Source: an uncultured Bacteroidales bacterium | Lineage (GTDB): Bacteria > Bacteroidota > Bacteroidia > Bacteroidales > Bacteroidaceae | Length of the DNA stretch: 64,000 bases | Reading direction: 5' to 3' | NCBI GenBank assembly: GCA_902799355.1 | Contig: CADCAG010000001.1 | Location: 1 to 64,000 of the forward strand | In this document: positions 1 through 8,718 of the stretch, piece after piece | How positions within the stretch are numbered: position 1 is the first letter of the stretch | Layout: each line of letters begins with the position of its first letter | The notes under the pieces: model-generated | Databases searched by the model: none | The model's input: only the letters and a program-made list of their open reading frames with translations | Told to the model about the DNA's origin: nothing | Translations under genes and position numbers: made by a program

Positions 1-159
1 TTGCAACAGCAGGCAGGCAAGAAGGTGAGCTTCCAGAAACGTAACAGTACGACACTGCTATTGATTCGTGCCAAGTATCTGTTGGACGATGATACCTGCA
101 GCACGACGTTCTACCTCGACCCCTCAACCATGGGTGTGGTAGCTTGCAAGCAGAACTGA
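1..159 (+). CDS. C-terminal end of an unrecognised protein (partial)
   Basis: The open frame runs from the window edge to TGA at 157-159, giving the last 52 residues of a protein whose start lies outside the window. The tail is mixed polar/hydrophobic and ends in ACKQN. No motif is recognisable and no function is proposed. A strong terminator follows immediately, so this is the last gene of its transcript. Confidence 0.6.
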   Translation: MQQQAGKKVSFQKRNSTTLLLIRAKYLLDDDTCSTTFYLDPSTMGVVACKQN

Positions 160-197
160 ATAATACGGAGCATGGGCTGTGCTCCGTATTATTTTTT
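159..197 (+). terminator. Rho-independent terminator
   Basis: Perfect 14-bp stem (159-172 with 180-193, arm AATAATACGGAGCA), 7-nt loop, then a T-rich stretch. It closes the partial gene and insulates the sigma-factor operon downstream. Confidence 0.9.
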
Positions 198-268
198 CTA
201 TTTTTTTTGCTATCGCTGCAATGTTTTGATATTTCCTGTCGTATATATAGACAGAAGGACATAAAAAG

Positions 269-829
269 ATGATAACCGAAACCGACATAAACCTCCTGCA
301 GGGACTGCGTGAGCAAAGTCCCCAAGCACAACAGCAGGCACTCGATCGCTATGGCCGCGATGTCTTTGCCCAAGTGGTAAGACTCGTTACCGTTGTCGAG
401 AATGCTGAGGAGGTCTATCAGGACGTGTTCATCAAGGTCTTTAGGAACATCGGACAGTATGACGCAGAGAAGTCGTCGCTGAGAACCTGGATTTCGCGCA
501 TCGCCTACAACGAGTCTATCACGTTCCTGCGCCACAAGCGTCTGCCCATGGTCTACTATGAAGACCGTGAGGGTGAGGCAGAAAAGCTGTCGGACGCAGA
601 GGTAGAGGCCACCTTCGGACAACCCAATCCGGAAACGGTACAACTCATCAGGGCCGCCCTGCAACACCTGCCACCCGACGAGAGAGCTATAGTGACCATG
701 TTCTACTATGAAGAGATGAGTCTGAAAGATATTGCTTACGTGACAGAGTCCATACCTACAACGGTGGCCTCGAAGCTAAGCAGAACGAGAAAGAAACTAT
801 ATAAAATCATCAAAATGTTACAGTCATGA
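269..829 (+). CDS. ECF-type RNA polymerase sigma factor
   Basis: 186 aa, the usual ECF length. Residues 20-90 show region 2 (FAQVVRLV..AEEVYQDVFIKVFRNIGQYD followed by LRTWISRIAYNESITFLRHKR). The C-terminal third has the region 4 helix-turn-helix (LPPDERAIVTMFYYEEMSLKDIAYVT). Such proteins recruit core polymerase to a small stress or housekeeping-independent regulon. The stop overlaps the start of the next gene by 4 nt, so translation is coupled to a membrane protein that is likely its anti-sigma factor. The target regulon cannot be told from the sequence. Confidence 0.9.
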   Translation: MITETDINLLQGLREQSPQAQQQALDRYGRDVFAQVVRLVTVVENAEEVYQDVFIKVFRNIGQYDAEKSSLRTWISRIAYNESITFLRHKRLPMVYYEDREGEAEKLSDAEVEATFGQPNPETVQLIRAALQHLPPDERAIVTMFYYEEMSLKDIAYVTESIPTTVASKLSRTRKKLYKIIKMLQS

Positions 830-1479
830 ATGAGGATCAGCTAAACACATTACGACAGCAGGACAAGAATCTGCGTGATGCCATCCGTCTCGACGAGATG
901 GAGCGTCCTCAGATGCCTGCCGACCTCAATGCCCGACTGATGAAGCGGGTGGGCGAGGAGATCGCTAAACCCCAGCGTCGTCGCATGCTGTGGCCCTGGA
1001 TAGCAGCAGCTTGTGTGGCAGGAGTCATCGCTGTCTATCTGACACCACCGAAAGATTTTGTTGGCGAAGTGAATGAGGCACCAGTCGTCGCTGCCAAGGT
1101 AGAACAGCCTGCCGCAGAACCCGCGCAGACCGTTGCTCCACAGCCGGAAGTGCAACCTGTACAAGCTCCCGTCAAGCGCATCGTTGCCAAGGTGCAGCCC
1201 AAGAAGAGCGAGACACCCAGCGTGATGCCACAACAGGAAGAACCTGCTACGACAGAACAGCTCTTGGCTCAAGAAACGAAACCTGTCGAGAAGAAAGTAG
1301 AGCAGAAGTCTGTGACGCTGACTGAGCGCGACATTCCCATCACTCGCCCAGAGAACTACAAATACACTCCAGAAGAGATTGCCCTCATGAAGAAACAGGC
1401 TAACGAAGCCTACATGAAATGGGTGGAACTGGAGTTAGAGATAGCAAAAAACAATTTAGAGCAAACAGCCCAAAATTAA
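826..1479 (+). CDS. Membrane protein, probable anti-sigma factor
   Basis: 217 aa. Residues 1-50 are a charged cytoplasmic part, residues 54-72 (MLWPWIAAACVAGVIAVYL) form one transmembrane helix, and the remainder is a P/A/V/K-rich periplasmic stretch with a short charged C-terminal helix. This topology, plus the ATGA overlap with the ECF sigma gene, suggests an anti-sigma factor, although no zinc-binding HxxxCxxC motif is visible. The assignment rests on context and topology rather than on a recognised domain. Confidence 0.65.
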   Translation: MNEDQLNTLRQQDKNLRDAIRLDEMERPQMPADLNARLMKRVGEEIAKPQRRRMLWPWIAAACVAGVIAVYLTPPKDFVGEVNEAPVVAAKVEQPAAEPAQTVAPQPEVQPVQAPVKRIVAKVQPKKSETPSVMPQQEEPATTEQLLAQETKPVEKKVEQKSVTLTERDIPITRPENYKYTPEEIALMKKQANEAYMKWVELELEIAKNNLEQTAQN

Positions 1480-1485
1480 TACATT

Positions 1486-2916
1486 ATGAAACGTTTATTC
1501 ATCATGCTGCTTATTGCTTGCAGCGCCATTACAACCATCAGTGCTGACCCATTGGCAGCACCCCAAAAGAAGCCTGAGAGCGTCATCTTAACGCTGAACG
1601 CCATCATCCAGAAGTTTGGCCAGAACGAGGGACAGGTATACTCTGTCAATCGCAATCCCAACACAAATATCATCGAGTCGAGCACGAAGATAGTGCCTTT
1701 CCACTGTTCACTAAACCCCATACGCAACGACAACGTGTTGAATGCTGTGGCCATCAACTTCCCGAAAAACGAGCCCTTGGCCTATCAGTTCCTGCATATC
1801 CAGCCAGGCAGCAACGAGAATTTCTCGCTGAAGGTGATTACCAATAATGGGACAAGTCAGGGCACACAGCGTATTCGCACCAATAAAAACCAGAATATGT
1901 GGCTGATGTGCTGCAAGAACCCTGAGAACCCTCAGTTGCGCGATGCTTATGCCATCGTTTGGGAGGATGACGGTGTTGATGTCGATGGTACTGTCTATAT
2001 GATTACCTCGCTGCGCCCTGACATGTACGAGAAGACGATGATTAGCGACAACAGCTTTTTCCGTATCGATGGTCGTGTAGGTGACGACTTGAAAGACTCC
2101 CTTTATGTGTTCTATGTTGCAGATAATGCTGAAGAACTGAATGCTATTGCCGACGACGCTTTTGTGAGTACAATGCCTGTGGTGAACAAGCGTTTCACTG
2201 TAGATATCGCTCTCGACAAACCCAAGGTAGGTCGCATCCGTACTGTCATGCCTGATGGCTCACTCTGCAAGCTGTGGACCAATATTGATATCGTGCCTGG
2301 CGAGACTTACCGCATCACTACGCATAATGGTTGGTATGAAGAGGATCGTGACTACGAGAACCGTGTGGGGCGCTACTCTGGCAAGAGCCTGCTGAACGAC
2401 GTTCAAAGACGTGGTGTCGACGACCAGTCAGGAGAGGCTGTCGTAGCAGATGCAGTTCCCGTAGTAGGTGGAAATACTGATGCACGTCAGGACTGGAGAA
2501 ATTCACTGGCACCACAGTATCAGAAACAACTTCAGCTGAAAAGTGAGGTCATTAGGATGGAAATCGAGAAAATCATGGCCAACTACCAGTTAATTGCAGA
2601 TGAAATGGAAGACCTGCGCGATCCATACAAAATCAGCACCATCTTCGAGAAGAATCTGAAGCTGAACAAAGAGTTGGACAAGAAGTTCCAGGATATCATC
2701 AAATTCGCCAAGGAGTGTCATTGTCCTGCCAGTCAAATGCCAGAATTATATAAGGAGATTTTGAAATTCTATACCGAGCAGAATAAGGGTGTTAATGAGT
2801 TCTATAAGGAATTCGGCTATAGTCGCGAAACGAAGCCTGCCCGTAAGCTTCAGGAGTTCCTCACCAAGCAGACGGAGAAATACCTGAAAGACTTGGAGAA
2901 AAGCTTGACAGAATAG
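1486..2916 (+). CDS. Secreted protein with DUF4369-like middle domain
   Basis: 476 aa with a clear signal peptide (MKRLFIMLLIACSAITTISA). Residues 25-180 form an unrecognised domain. Residues 190-285 (FFRIDGRVGDDLKDSLYVFYVAD ... IVPGETYRITTHNG) resemble the beta-rich DUF4369 module seen at the N terminus of Bacteroidetes thioredoxin-like lipoproteins, but no thioredoxin CxxC domain follows. The last 130 residues are strongly helical and charged. It starts 6 nt after the anti-sigma-like gene, so it belongs to that operon and is probably its effector or sensor in the periplasm. Function unknown. Confidence 0.7.
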   Translation: MKRLFIMLLIACSAITTISADPLAAPQKKPESVILTLNAIIQKFGQNEGQVYSVNRNPNTNIIESSTKIVPFHCSLNPIRNDNVLNAVAINFPKNEPLAYQFLHIQPGSNENFSLKVITNNGTSQGTQRIRTNKNQNMWLMCCKNPENPQLRDAYAIVWEDDGVDVDGTVYMITSLRPDMYEKTMISDNSFFRIDGRVGDDLKDSLYVFYVADNAEELNAIADDAFVSTMPVVNKRFTVDIALDKPKVGRIRTVMPDGSLCKLWTNIDIVPGETYRITTHNGWYEEDRDYENRVGRYSGKSLLNDVQRRGVDDQSGEAVVADAVPVVGGNTDARQDWRNSLAPQYQKQLQLKSEVIRMEIEKIMANYQLIADEMEDLRDPYKISTIFEKNLKLNKELDKKFQDIIKFAKECHCPASQMPELYKEILKFYTEQNKGVNEFYKEFGYSRETKPARKLQEFLTKQTEKYLKDLEKSLTE

Positions 2917-2924
2917 CATACGAT

Positions 2925-2958
2925 AATGAGAGAGGTTGCTGCCTCTCTCATTCTTTTT
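2925..2958 (+). terminator. Rho-independent terminator
   Basis: 11-bp perfect stem AATGAGAGAGG (2925-2935) with 2942-2952, 6-nt loop, then CTTTTTG. It ends the sigma-factor operon and sits between convergent genes. Confidence 0.9.
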
Positions 2959-2959
2959 G

Positions 2960-5176
2960 TTATATGCGCTCCACCTGCTTCACACCCCTCACGGTGCGAA
3001 GCTTTTTCATGAGTGCTTCCAGTCGGGTGTTGTCGTCAATCATGATGGTCAGGTTGCCACTGAACAGTCCGTCGTGCGAGTCGATGTTGATGCTACGCAG
3101 TATCAGCTTCTCGTCGCGCGAGATGATGTTTGTCAGGTTATTCACGATGCCAATGTCGTCGTTGCCAATGATGCGCAGTGTGATGGCATACTGCGAGGCA
3201 CCCTTGCCGCTCCACTTGGCTTTGACAATGCGGTAGCCAAAGCGTTTCTTCAGCTCTGGGGCGTTGGGACAGTCCTCGCGGTGTATCTTGATGCCGCCAT
3301 TGATGGTGACAAAGCCAAATACCTTGTCGCCATAGATGGGCTGACAGCAGCGTGCCAGCTGGTAGTCGATGCCTTTCAGGTTGCGGTCGATGACGAGCAC
3401 GTCATCAGCCATCTGGTTGGTGGCTACCGAGTGCTTCGAGTTCTCCAGCACGAAGTTGGCAGCACTCTCAGCCACGTTATTGCCCGTAACGGGCTGGTCG
3501 CCCTGTTGCAGTTCTATGTATTTCTCGATGATCACGGCAGGGTCTAACTCGCCATTCGCCACCTGACGGTAGAAGTCGCTGACCTCCTTGAATCCTAACT
3601 TGCGGATGAGCAGCTGCATGATGCTGTCGTCCATCTCCAACTTACGGTTCTTGAACTTTCGTTCCAGCATCTCCTTGGCGAAGAGACCCTCCTTGACCTG
3701 CGTCTCCTTCAGTGCCAGACGAATCTTCGAGCGTGCTCGCGAGGTCTGGGCAATGTTCAGCCAGTCCTGCTTAGGCTTCTGGTTGGCGCTGGTCATAATC
3801 TCCACCTGGTCGCCGCTCTGCAGTGGCTGGCGGATGGTTACTACCTTGCCGTTGATGCGGGCACCCGTACACGCACTGCCCACCTTTGAGTGGATATGAT
3901 AGGCGAAGTCGAGGACAGTGGCACCTTTGGCAAACTTAAACAGGTCGCCCTTGGGCGTGAACACAAACACCTCGTCTTCGTAGAGGTCCATCTTAAACTG
4001 GTCCATCGCCTCCATGCCGTCGCTGGTCTCCAGCATCGAGCGGATATTGGTAAGCCACTCATCCAGTCCCGACTCGCCCTTCACGCCTTTGTAGCGCCAG
4101 TGGGCAGCAACGCCTCGTTCGGCAATCTCGTCCATGCGCTCTGTGCGAATCTGTACCTCTACCCATTTCTGCTCTGGTCCCAGCACAGTGATGTGCAGCG
4201 ACTCGTAGCCGTTGGACTTCGGCACGCTCAGCCAGTCGCGCAAGCGCTTGGGGTTGGGCTGGTACATGGAGGTGACGATGGCAAAAGCCTGCCAGCACTG
4301 CATCTTCTCCTTTTCAATAGGGGTGTCTATGATGATGCGGATGGCGAAGAGGTCGTAGACGCCCTCGAAGGGACACTTCTGCTTCTTCATCTTCTGCCAG
4401 ATAGAGTGTATCGACTTGGTACGCCCCTTGATGTGGAACTTGATGCCAGCCTCTGTCAGTCGCTGACTGATAGGGCCGATAAAGCGCTCGATGTAAGCGT
4501 CGCGGCTCTTCTTCGTCTCGCTCAGCTTTCCCTTGATATGGTAATAGGCGTCGTGCTCCAGGTATTTCAGCGACAGGTCTTCCAACTCGCTCTTCAACTT
4601 ATACAGTCCCAACTTGTGAGCCAAGGGCGCATAGAGATAGGCGGCCTCCTGCGACACCTCGTGCTTGGCACCATCGTTGTCTGTATCTTTTATCTGTCGC
4701 ATCAGGTTCACACGGTCCGCAATCATAATCAGAATGACGCGCATGTCCTCGGCAAATGACAGCAGCAGGTTGCGGAAGTTCTCTGACTCAATGACAGGAT
4801 TCTTCTGGTACAGCTCTTGGATGCGCTGCAAACCATGCAGGATGCGGGCTACCGACTCACCGAACTGATCCTTCACCTCGTCGATGGACATGAGACCTTC
4901 TTCTACACTGGGACGCAGCAATACAGCCAGCACACTGTCGCGCTTCAGACCAATCTCGTCAACGACCAGCTGAGCAGTCTGGAAAGAGAGTAGGATAGGG
5001 TTCAGTCCGAACACGTCACGTTGTAGCTGCTTGGTCTCCAGGGCCTGCAGCATGTCGTGGCGCATGCGTTCCTCGTCGCCTTCGTGCATCGTCGGCGCTA
5101 CTTCTTCGCGTATCTTCTGGTAGAGTGCTAGTGTTTCTTCCTTTTCCTCTGTGGTAAATTCCAGTCTCTCTGTCAT
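2960..5176 (-). CDS. relA: RelA/SpoT-type (p)ppGpp synthetase, hydrolase site degenerate
   Basis: 738 aa, full length for a long RSH enzyme. Domain order: N-terminal HD-like helical domain (about 1-190), synthetase (GRTKSIHSIWQKM, YDLFAIRIIID, EVQIRTERMDEIAERGVAAHW), TGS (DEVFVFTPKGDLFKF...), a conserved RCCQP zinc-type region and a C-terminal ACT domain (from about 665). In bifunctional enzymes the hydrolase contains the catalytic LLHDVVEDT motif. Here the matching stretch reads LLRPSVEEGLMS, so the metal-binding His-Asp pair is missing. I infer a synthetase-only, RelA-like enzyme; a second bifunctional SpoT must exist elsewhere to degrade ppGpp. It responds to starved ribosomes. Confidence 0.92.
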   Translation of the reverse strand: MTERLEFTTEEKEETLALYQKIREEVAPTMHEGDEERMRHDMLQALETKQLQRDVFGLNPILLSFQTAQLVVDEIGLKRDSVLAVLLRPSVEEGLMSIDEVKDQFGESVARILHGLQRIQELYQKNPVIESENFRNLLLSFAEDMRVILIMIADRVNLMRQIKDTDNDGAKHEVSQEAAYLYAPLAHKLGLYKLKSELEDLSLKYLEHDAYYHIKGKLSETKKSRDAYIERFIGPISQRLTEAGIKFHIKGRTKSIHSIWQKMKKQKCPFEGVYDLFAIRIIIDTPIEKEKMQCWQAFAIVTSMYQPNPKRLRDWLSVPKSNGYESLHITVLGPEQKWVEVQIRTERMDEIAERGVAAHWRYKGVKGESGLDEWLTNIRSMLETSDGMEAMDQFKMDLYEDEVFVFTPKGDLFKFAKGATVLDFAYHIHSKVGSACTGARINGKVVTIRQPLQSGDQVEIMTSANQKPKQDWLNIAQTSRARSKIRLALKETQVKEGLFAKEMLERKFKNRKLEMDDSIMQLLIRKLGFKEVSDFYRQVANGELDPAVIIEKYIELQQGDQPVTGNNVAESAANFVLENSKHSVATNQMADDVLVIDRNLKGIDYQLARCCQPIYGDKVFGFVTINGGIKIHREDCPNAPELKKRFGYRIVKAKWSGKGASQYAITLRIIGNDDIGIVNNLTNIISRDEKLILRSINIDSHDGLFSGNLTIMIDDNTRLEALMKKLRTVRGVKQVERI

Positions 5177-5190
5177 GTCTTGTGTCTTGA

Positions 5191-5219
5191 TTTAAAAAAG
5201 AGAGCCGAAGCTCTCTTTA
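5191..5219 (-). terminator. Rho-independent terminator with TTCG loop
   Basis: On the minus strand the stem AAAGAGAGC (5197-5205 with 5210-5218) closes a TTCG tetraloop and is followed by six T. It terminates the 161-aa secreted protein gene just upstream of the relA start. Confidence 0.88.
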
Positions 5220-5248
5220 TTATTTTTTTTATCGAGGAATGTCGAATG

Positions 5249-5734
5249 TTAGAACGTTACGCCGCGCCATTCAACCTTTCCTTCGCTTGCTGTTCCTAAA
5301 CGTACTAAGGTGAACTTCTTAATCTGTTGTGGTACGTTAAAGGCGGTGATAGTAACTTTGACGGGTACACCGCTAAGCAGCTCCATATTCTTGTTAGGCG
5401 TGACTGAGCAGTCGTATGAGTTACCCTCTGTGTCTACTACTCGGACGTTGCTGAATTCCATATTCACATCATCGTCCTTCTCGTTTTGGATTGTAGCGGC
5501 AAATTGTAAATTTGCATCGACACGTGTGACGGTTTGCAGAACGCATGTTACATCGGTTACCGTACATGTTGCTTTTTCAGCAGATGCTTGGAATGGACCA
5601 TTGGTGGCATTATCTAACATATTCTTGCCTACATTCTCGGCAACCTTACCCAACTGCTTAAAAAACTGAGCGTGAGATTCCTGAGGAATCATCAGGAACA
5701 TGCCGAACAATAAAGTAATTAAAATCTTCTTCAT
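5249..5734 (-). CDS. Small secreted protein, function unknown
   Basis: 161 aa with signal peptide (MKKILITLLFGMFLMIPQESHA cleaved before QFF). The mature part is a single beta-rich domain of about 100 residues (TCTVTDVTCVLQTVTRVDANLQFAATIQNE ... VPVKVTITAFNVP) with immunoglobulin-like strand spacing, similar in style to DUF4352-type extracytoplasmic domains. No catalytic residues are evident. It is monocistronic, with its own terminator. Confidence 0.7.
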   Translation of the reverse strand: MKKILITLLFGMFLMIPQESHAQFFKQLGKVAENVGKNMLDNATNGPFQASAEKATCTVTDVTCVLQTVTRVDANLQFAATIQNEKDDDVNMEFSNVRVVDTEGNSYDCSVTPNKNMELLSGVPVKVTITAFNVPQQIKKFTLVRLGTASEGKVEWRGVTF

Positions 5735-5854
5735 AGTTTTTTCAAATTAGTGGATTAATTGCTTTAATTGCTGCAAAGATAGTGAAAAAATAATAAACTG
5801 CAAATTTTTCTGTCTTTTTTTTGCTATATCTGCTGTAAAAATATAAAAAAACTG

Positions 5855-5862
5855 TACCTTTG
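5855..5862 (+). promoter_or_regulatory. Bacteroidetes -7 box of mazG
   Basis: TACCTTTG matches the TAnnTTTG consensus. The mazG ATG begins 9 nt past the box, leaving almost no 5' UTR. Confidence 0.75.
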
Positions 5863-5870
5863 CAGAAACT

Positions 5871-6740
5871 ATGGAACAAAGACATACCCGTGAGGAGAAA
5901 ATGGAGGCCTTTGGACGTATGCTCGACGTGTTGGATGCACTGCGCGAGAAATGTCCATGGGACCGCAAGCAGACCAACGAGAGTCTGCGCCCCAACACGA
6001 TAGAAGAAACCTACGAGCTCTGCGACGCACTGATGAAGGACGACGTGGAGGATATCTGTAAGGAGCTGGGTGACGTGTTGCTGCATATTGCCTTCTATGC
6101 CAGGATAGGTGAAGAGAAGTCGCAATTTGATATGGCAGACGTTTGTAACCATCTGGTAGATAAACTGATATTCCGTCATCCACATGTGTATCATCCTTCG
6201 CAGATTGGTGCCAAGAATCCTCGTCCGTTACCCTATGGCGAGAACGAAGAGGAGCGCGAGTTTGCGAAGGTGAACAACGTGGAACAGGTGCTCGACAACT
6301 GGGAGCAAATCAAGCAGAAAGAGAAGGGTGGCAACAAGACTGTGCTGGCTGGTGTGCCTGCCTCGCTGCCCTCACTCATCAAGGCCTATCGCATCCAGGA
6401 TAAGGCGCGTCATGTGGGCTTCGACTGGGAAGACCGCGAGGACGTGTGGGACAAGGTTCGCGAAGAGCTGAGCGAGTTGGAGGCTGAACTTCAGCGCGAC
6501 GACAAACAGCATTCTGAAGAGGAGTTAGGCGACTTCCTGTTCTCAGTCATCAATGCCGCCCGCCTTTATAAACTGAATCCCGATAATGCTCTGGAGCATA
6601 CCAACCAGAAGTTCATCCGTCGCTTCAACTACATCGAGCAGCATAGCATCAAGGCTGGTCGTCCACTGACAGAGATGACGCTGGAGGAGATGGATGCGCT
6701 ATGGAATGAAGCCAAGGAGGTTGAGAAATTGAAAAAATGA
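5871..6740 (+). CDS. mazG: Nucleoside triphosphate pyrophosphohydrolase MazG
   Basis: 289 aa with two MazG domains. The N-terminal one shows LREKCPWDRKQTNESLRPNTIEETYEL and KELGDVLLHIAFYA; the second shows REELSELEAEL and EEELGDFLFSVINAARL, i.e. the EExxE/ExxD metal-binding residues of the all-alpha NTP pyrophosphatases. The enzyme hydrolyses (d)NTPs to monophosphate plus PPi in nucleotide-pool housekeeping. Immediately downstream come a lipoprotein and ribonuclease Z in the same direction. The last codons and the following 12-nt gap consist of repeats of GAAATTGA, one of the simple tracts seen throughout this window. Confidence 0.93.
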   Translation: MEQRHTREEKMEAFGRMLDVLDALREKCPWDRKQTNESLRPNTIEETYELCDALMKDDVEDICKELGDVLLHIAFYARIGEEKSQFDMADVCNHLVDKLIFRHPHVYHPSQIGAKNPRPLPYGENEEEREFAKVNNVEQVLDNWEQIKQKEKGGNKTVLAGVPASLPSLIKAYRIQDKARHVGFDWEDREDVWDKVREELSELEAELQRDDKQHSEEELGDFLFSVINAARLYKLNPDNALEHTNQKFIRRFNYIEQHSIKAGRPLTEMTLEEMDALWNEAKEVEKLKK

Positions 6741-6751
6741 GAAATTGAGAT

Positions 6752-7411
6752 ATGAAAAAGTTTGGAATCATCCTTTTGATTGCTGCCGCTGTGCTGACAA
6801 TGGGCAGCTGTGGTAACAAGACAACGGCCGTGCCGTTTGACAATGGTGACTCAGTCAACCAGTCTGTTGACTCTACGCTGTATGGCATCTGTGGTGAGGC
6901 AACCTCGATGAACATGTTACAGCTGATTACCGATACGGGCGATACGCTGATGCTGGACATCTCGTATGCCCAGGAAAGGAGTCATGTGTTTGGTGGCTTG
7001 CAGACTGGCGACCGCATGGCCGTCATGCCTAATAGCACATCGACAGAGGCTACTGTCGTTATCAACCAGTCTACGCTGTTGGGTAACTGGGTGATGCCGA
7101 ACCCCATTGATGGTAGCGATGAGGTAGGTATCAGCATCAAGGAAGGTGGTGTCGCCGAGAGCATCGATCAAGGTTCTATCATCTACCGTACGTGGCGTCT
7201 GGTAAAAGGTCGCTTGGAGATTGTCCTGGTACGTGATGGCGCCACCGATGTAGAGGAGTTGAATATCTACGACATCCTGAAATTGACAGCAGACTCATTG
7301 GTATATAAGGACAGCGAGGAGACTTTCGAATACAGTCGCCAGAAGCCCAAAGAGACCTATGGTGACGATGTGAAGCTGGAAGACGACTCGTTTGACGACT
7401 TTAAGATGTAA
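6752..7411 (+). CDS. Lipoprotein with lipocalin-like C-terminal half
   Basis: 219 aa. The N terminus is a lipoprotein signal (ILLIAAAVLTMGSC), so Cys20 is lipidated. Residues 40-105 form a small beta domain (YGICGEATSMNMLQLITDTGDTLML) and residues 108-190 start with LLGNWVMP and contain ADSLVYKDSEETFEYSR, the pattern of Bacteroidetes lipocalin-like domains. The C terminus is acidic. It lies between mazG and rnz with short gaps (11 and 6 nt) and is probably cotranscribed; a functional link is not evident. Confidence 0.65.
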   Translation: MKKFGIILLIAAAVLTMGSCGNKTTAVPFDNGDSVNQSVDSTLYGICGEATSMNMLQLITDTGDTLMLDISYAQERSHVFGGLQTGDRMAVMPNSTSTEATVVINQSTLLGNWVMPNPIDGSDEVGISIKEGGVAESIDQGSIIYRTWRLVKGRLEIVLVRDGATDVEELNIYDILKLTADSLVYKDSEETFEYSRQKPKETYGDDVKLEDDSFDDFKM

Positions 7412-7417
7412 AATAAC

Positions 7418-8332
7418 TTGGAGCCGTTCAAAGTACATATATTGGGCTGTGGCAGTGCACTGCCTACGCTGAAGCATTTCCCTTCTGCGCAGGTCGTAGA
7501 GGTGCGTGGCAAGTTGTTTCTCGTGGACTGTGGTGAGGGCACGCAGATACAGCTGCGCCGTTCGCGACTACGTTTCACGAAGATCAGTGCCGTCTTCATC
7601 ACCCATCTGCATGGCGACCACTGTTTCGGACTCATTGGTATGCTGAGCACCTTCGGACTGCTGGGACGTACTGCTAAGCTGACAGTATATGCCCCTGCGG
7701 AATTGGCTGACATCCTGCAGCGACAGATAGACTTCTTTTGTCGTGACCTGGACTATGAAGTGGAGTTTGTGGCTGTCGATACGACGCAACAGCAGGTCAT
7801 CTACGACGACCGTTCGCTGACTGTCGAGACGCTGCCTTTGGAGCATCGCGTACACTGTTGTGGTTATCTGTTCCGTGAGAAACCCTCGTTGCCCCATATC
7901 CGTCGTGATGTGGCCGACTTCTACGGCATTCCTGTCAGTCAGTTCAATAACATCAAGGCAGGAGCAGGCTGGACGACTGAAGAAGGGGAGGTGGTGGCCC
8001 ACGAACGACTTGTAGAACCTGCAGAACAACCACGCAGCTATGCCTATGTGAGCGACACCTGCTATATGCCGTCGCTGGCCGATCTTTTGCAAGGTGTCAG
8101 CACCCTGTACCATGAGAGCACCTATGGCGAGGACAACTTGCAAATGGCACAGAAGTACAACCATTCGACAGCCCATCAGGCGGCATTGGTGGCCCGTCAG
8201 GCTGGGGTAGGACAGCTGTTGCTGGGACACTACTCCTCACGCTATGAACGCGAGGAAATATTGCTTGAAGAAGCCCGCGAAGTATTTGAAAATAGTCGTC
8301 TGACTAACGAAATGGACGTTTTTGACGTCTGA
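7418..8332 (+). CDS. rnz: Ribonuclease Z
   Basis: 304 aa, normal for bacterial RNase Z. The metallo-beta-lactamase signature HLHGDH is at residues 63-68, with further ligands at SDTCY and in the C-terminal GHYSSRY region. The enzyme cleaves the 3' trailer of tRNA precursors lacking encoded CCA. The first start in frame is TTG at 7418 (MEPFKVHILGCGSALPT), directly at the expected family N terminus, so a TTG start is chosen. It follows the lipoprotein gene by 6 nt. Confidence 0.93.
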   Translation: MEPFKVHILGCGSALPTLKHFPSAQVVEVRGKLFLVDCGEGTQIQLRRSRLRFTKISAVFITHLHGDHCFGLIGMLSTFGLLGRTAKLTVYAPAELADILQRQIDFFCRDLDYEVEFVAVDTTQQQVIYDDRSLTVETLPLEHRVHCCGYLFREKPSLPHIRRDVADFYGIPVSQFNNIKAGAGWTTEEGEVVAHERLVEPAEQPRSYAYVSDTCYMPSLADLLQGVSTLYHESTYGEDNLQMAQKYNHSTAHQAALVARQAGVGQLLLGHYSSRYEREEILLEEAREVFENSRLTNEMDVFDV

Positions 8333-8354
8333 TAGTGACTTTTTTGCCTAAAAA

Positions 8355-8386
8355 TTTGGATTTTTCGAAGATAATTCTTATCTTTG
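8355..8386 (+). promoter_or_regulatory. Promoter of the Ldt/sigma operon
   Basis: TTTG at 8355-8358, 20-nt spacer, TATCTTTG at 8379-8386: a full consensus Bacteroidetes promoter, 20 nt before the ATG at 8407. Confidence 0.85.
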
Positions 8387-8406
8387 CACCAAATAATTTG
8401 TTGCGT

Positions 8407-8718
8407 ATGAAGAAATCACTACTCATATTTTCCATGTTCCTCACACTGATGTTTGCTGTGCCTTCTATAGTAACAGCTGTCACTGTGGCTCCGGGCATTG
8501 AAGAATTTGTTGACGAGGACATCACCATTACGGTCAATGGCAATACCGTTACCGTTAATGGCGCACAGGGCAAGACCTTGGAAGTCGTTTCGCTGACAGG
8601 CCGTTGCGTCATGTCGGAGAAGATTGAGAGTCCCGCGCAGAAGATTGAACTAAATGTACCCAAAGGTTGCTATATCTTAAAAATCGGAAAGGTAGTCAGA
8701 AAGGTTTCTGTTCGCTGA
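8407..8718 (+). CDS. Tiny secreted protein resembling a T9SS C-terminal sorting domain
   Basis: 103 aa, using the ATG at 8407 just after the promoter rather than a GTG upstream at 8335 that lies before it. Residues 1-23 are a signal peptide; after a short linker, residues 40-103 have the strand pattern of type-A C-terminal sorting domains (TVNGAQGKTLEVVSLTGRCVM ... KGCYILKIGKVVRKVSVR). In known type IX secretion cargo this domain is the last part of a large protein; here it is nearly the whole protein. The 3' end overlaps the start of the L,D-transpeptidase gene by about 52 nt. Function unknown. Confidence 0.7.
   Translation: MKKSLLIFSMFLTLMFAVPSIVTAVTVAPGIEEFVDEDITITVNGNTVTVNGAQGKTLEVVSLTGRCVMSEKIESPAQKIELNVPKGCYILKIGKVVRKVSVR

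Noticed and set aside
3890..4759. Long plus-strand ORF (289 codons) opposite relA
   Set aside because: Antisense shadow of the strongly conserved RelA/SpoT gene; the product has no domain and no start signals. The same holds for 2936-3547.
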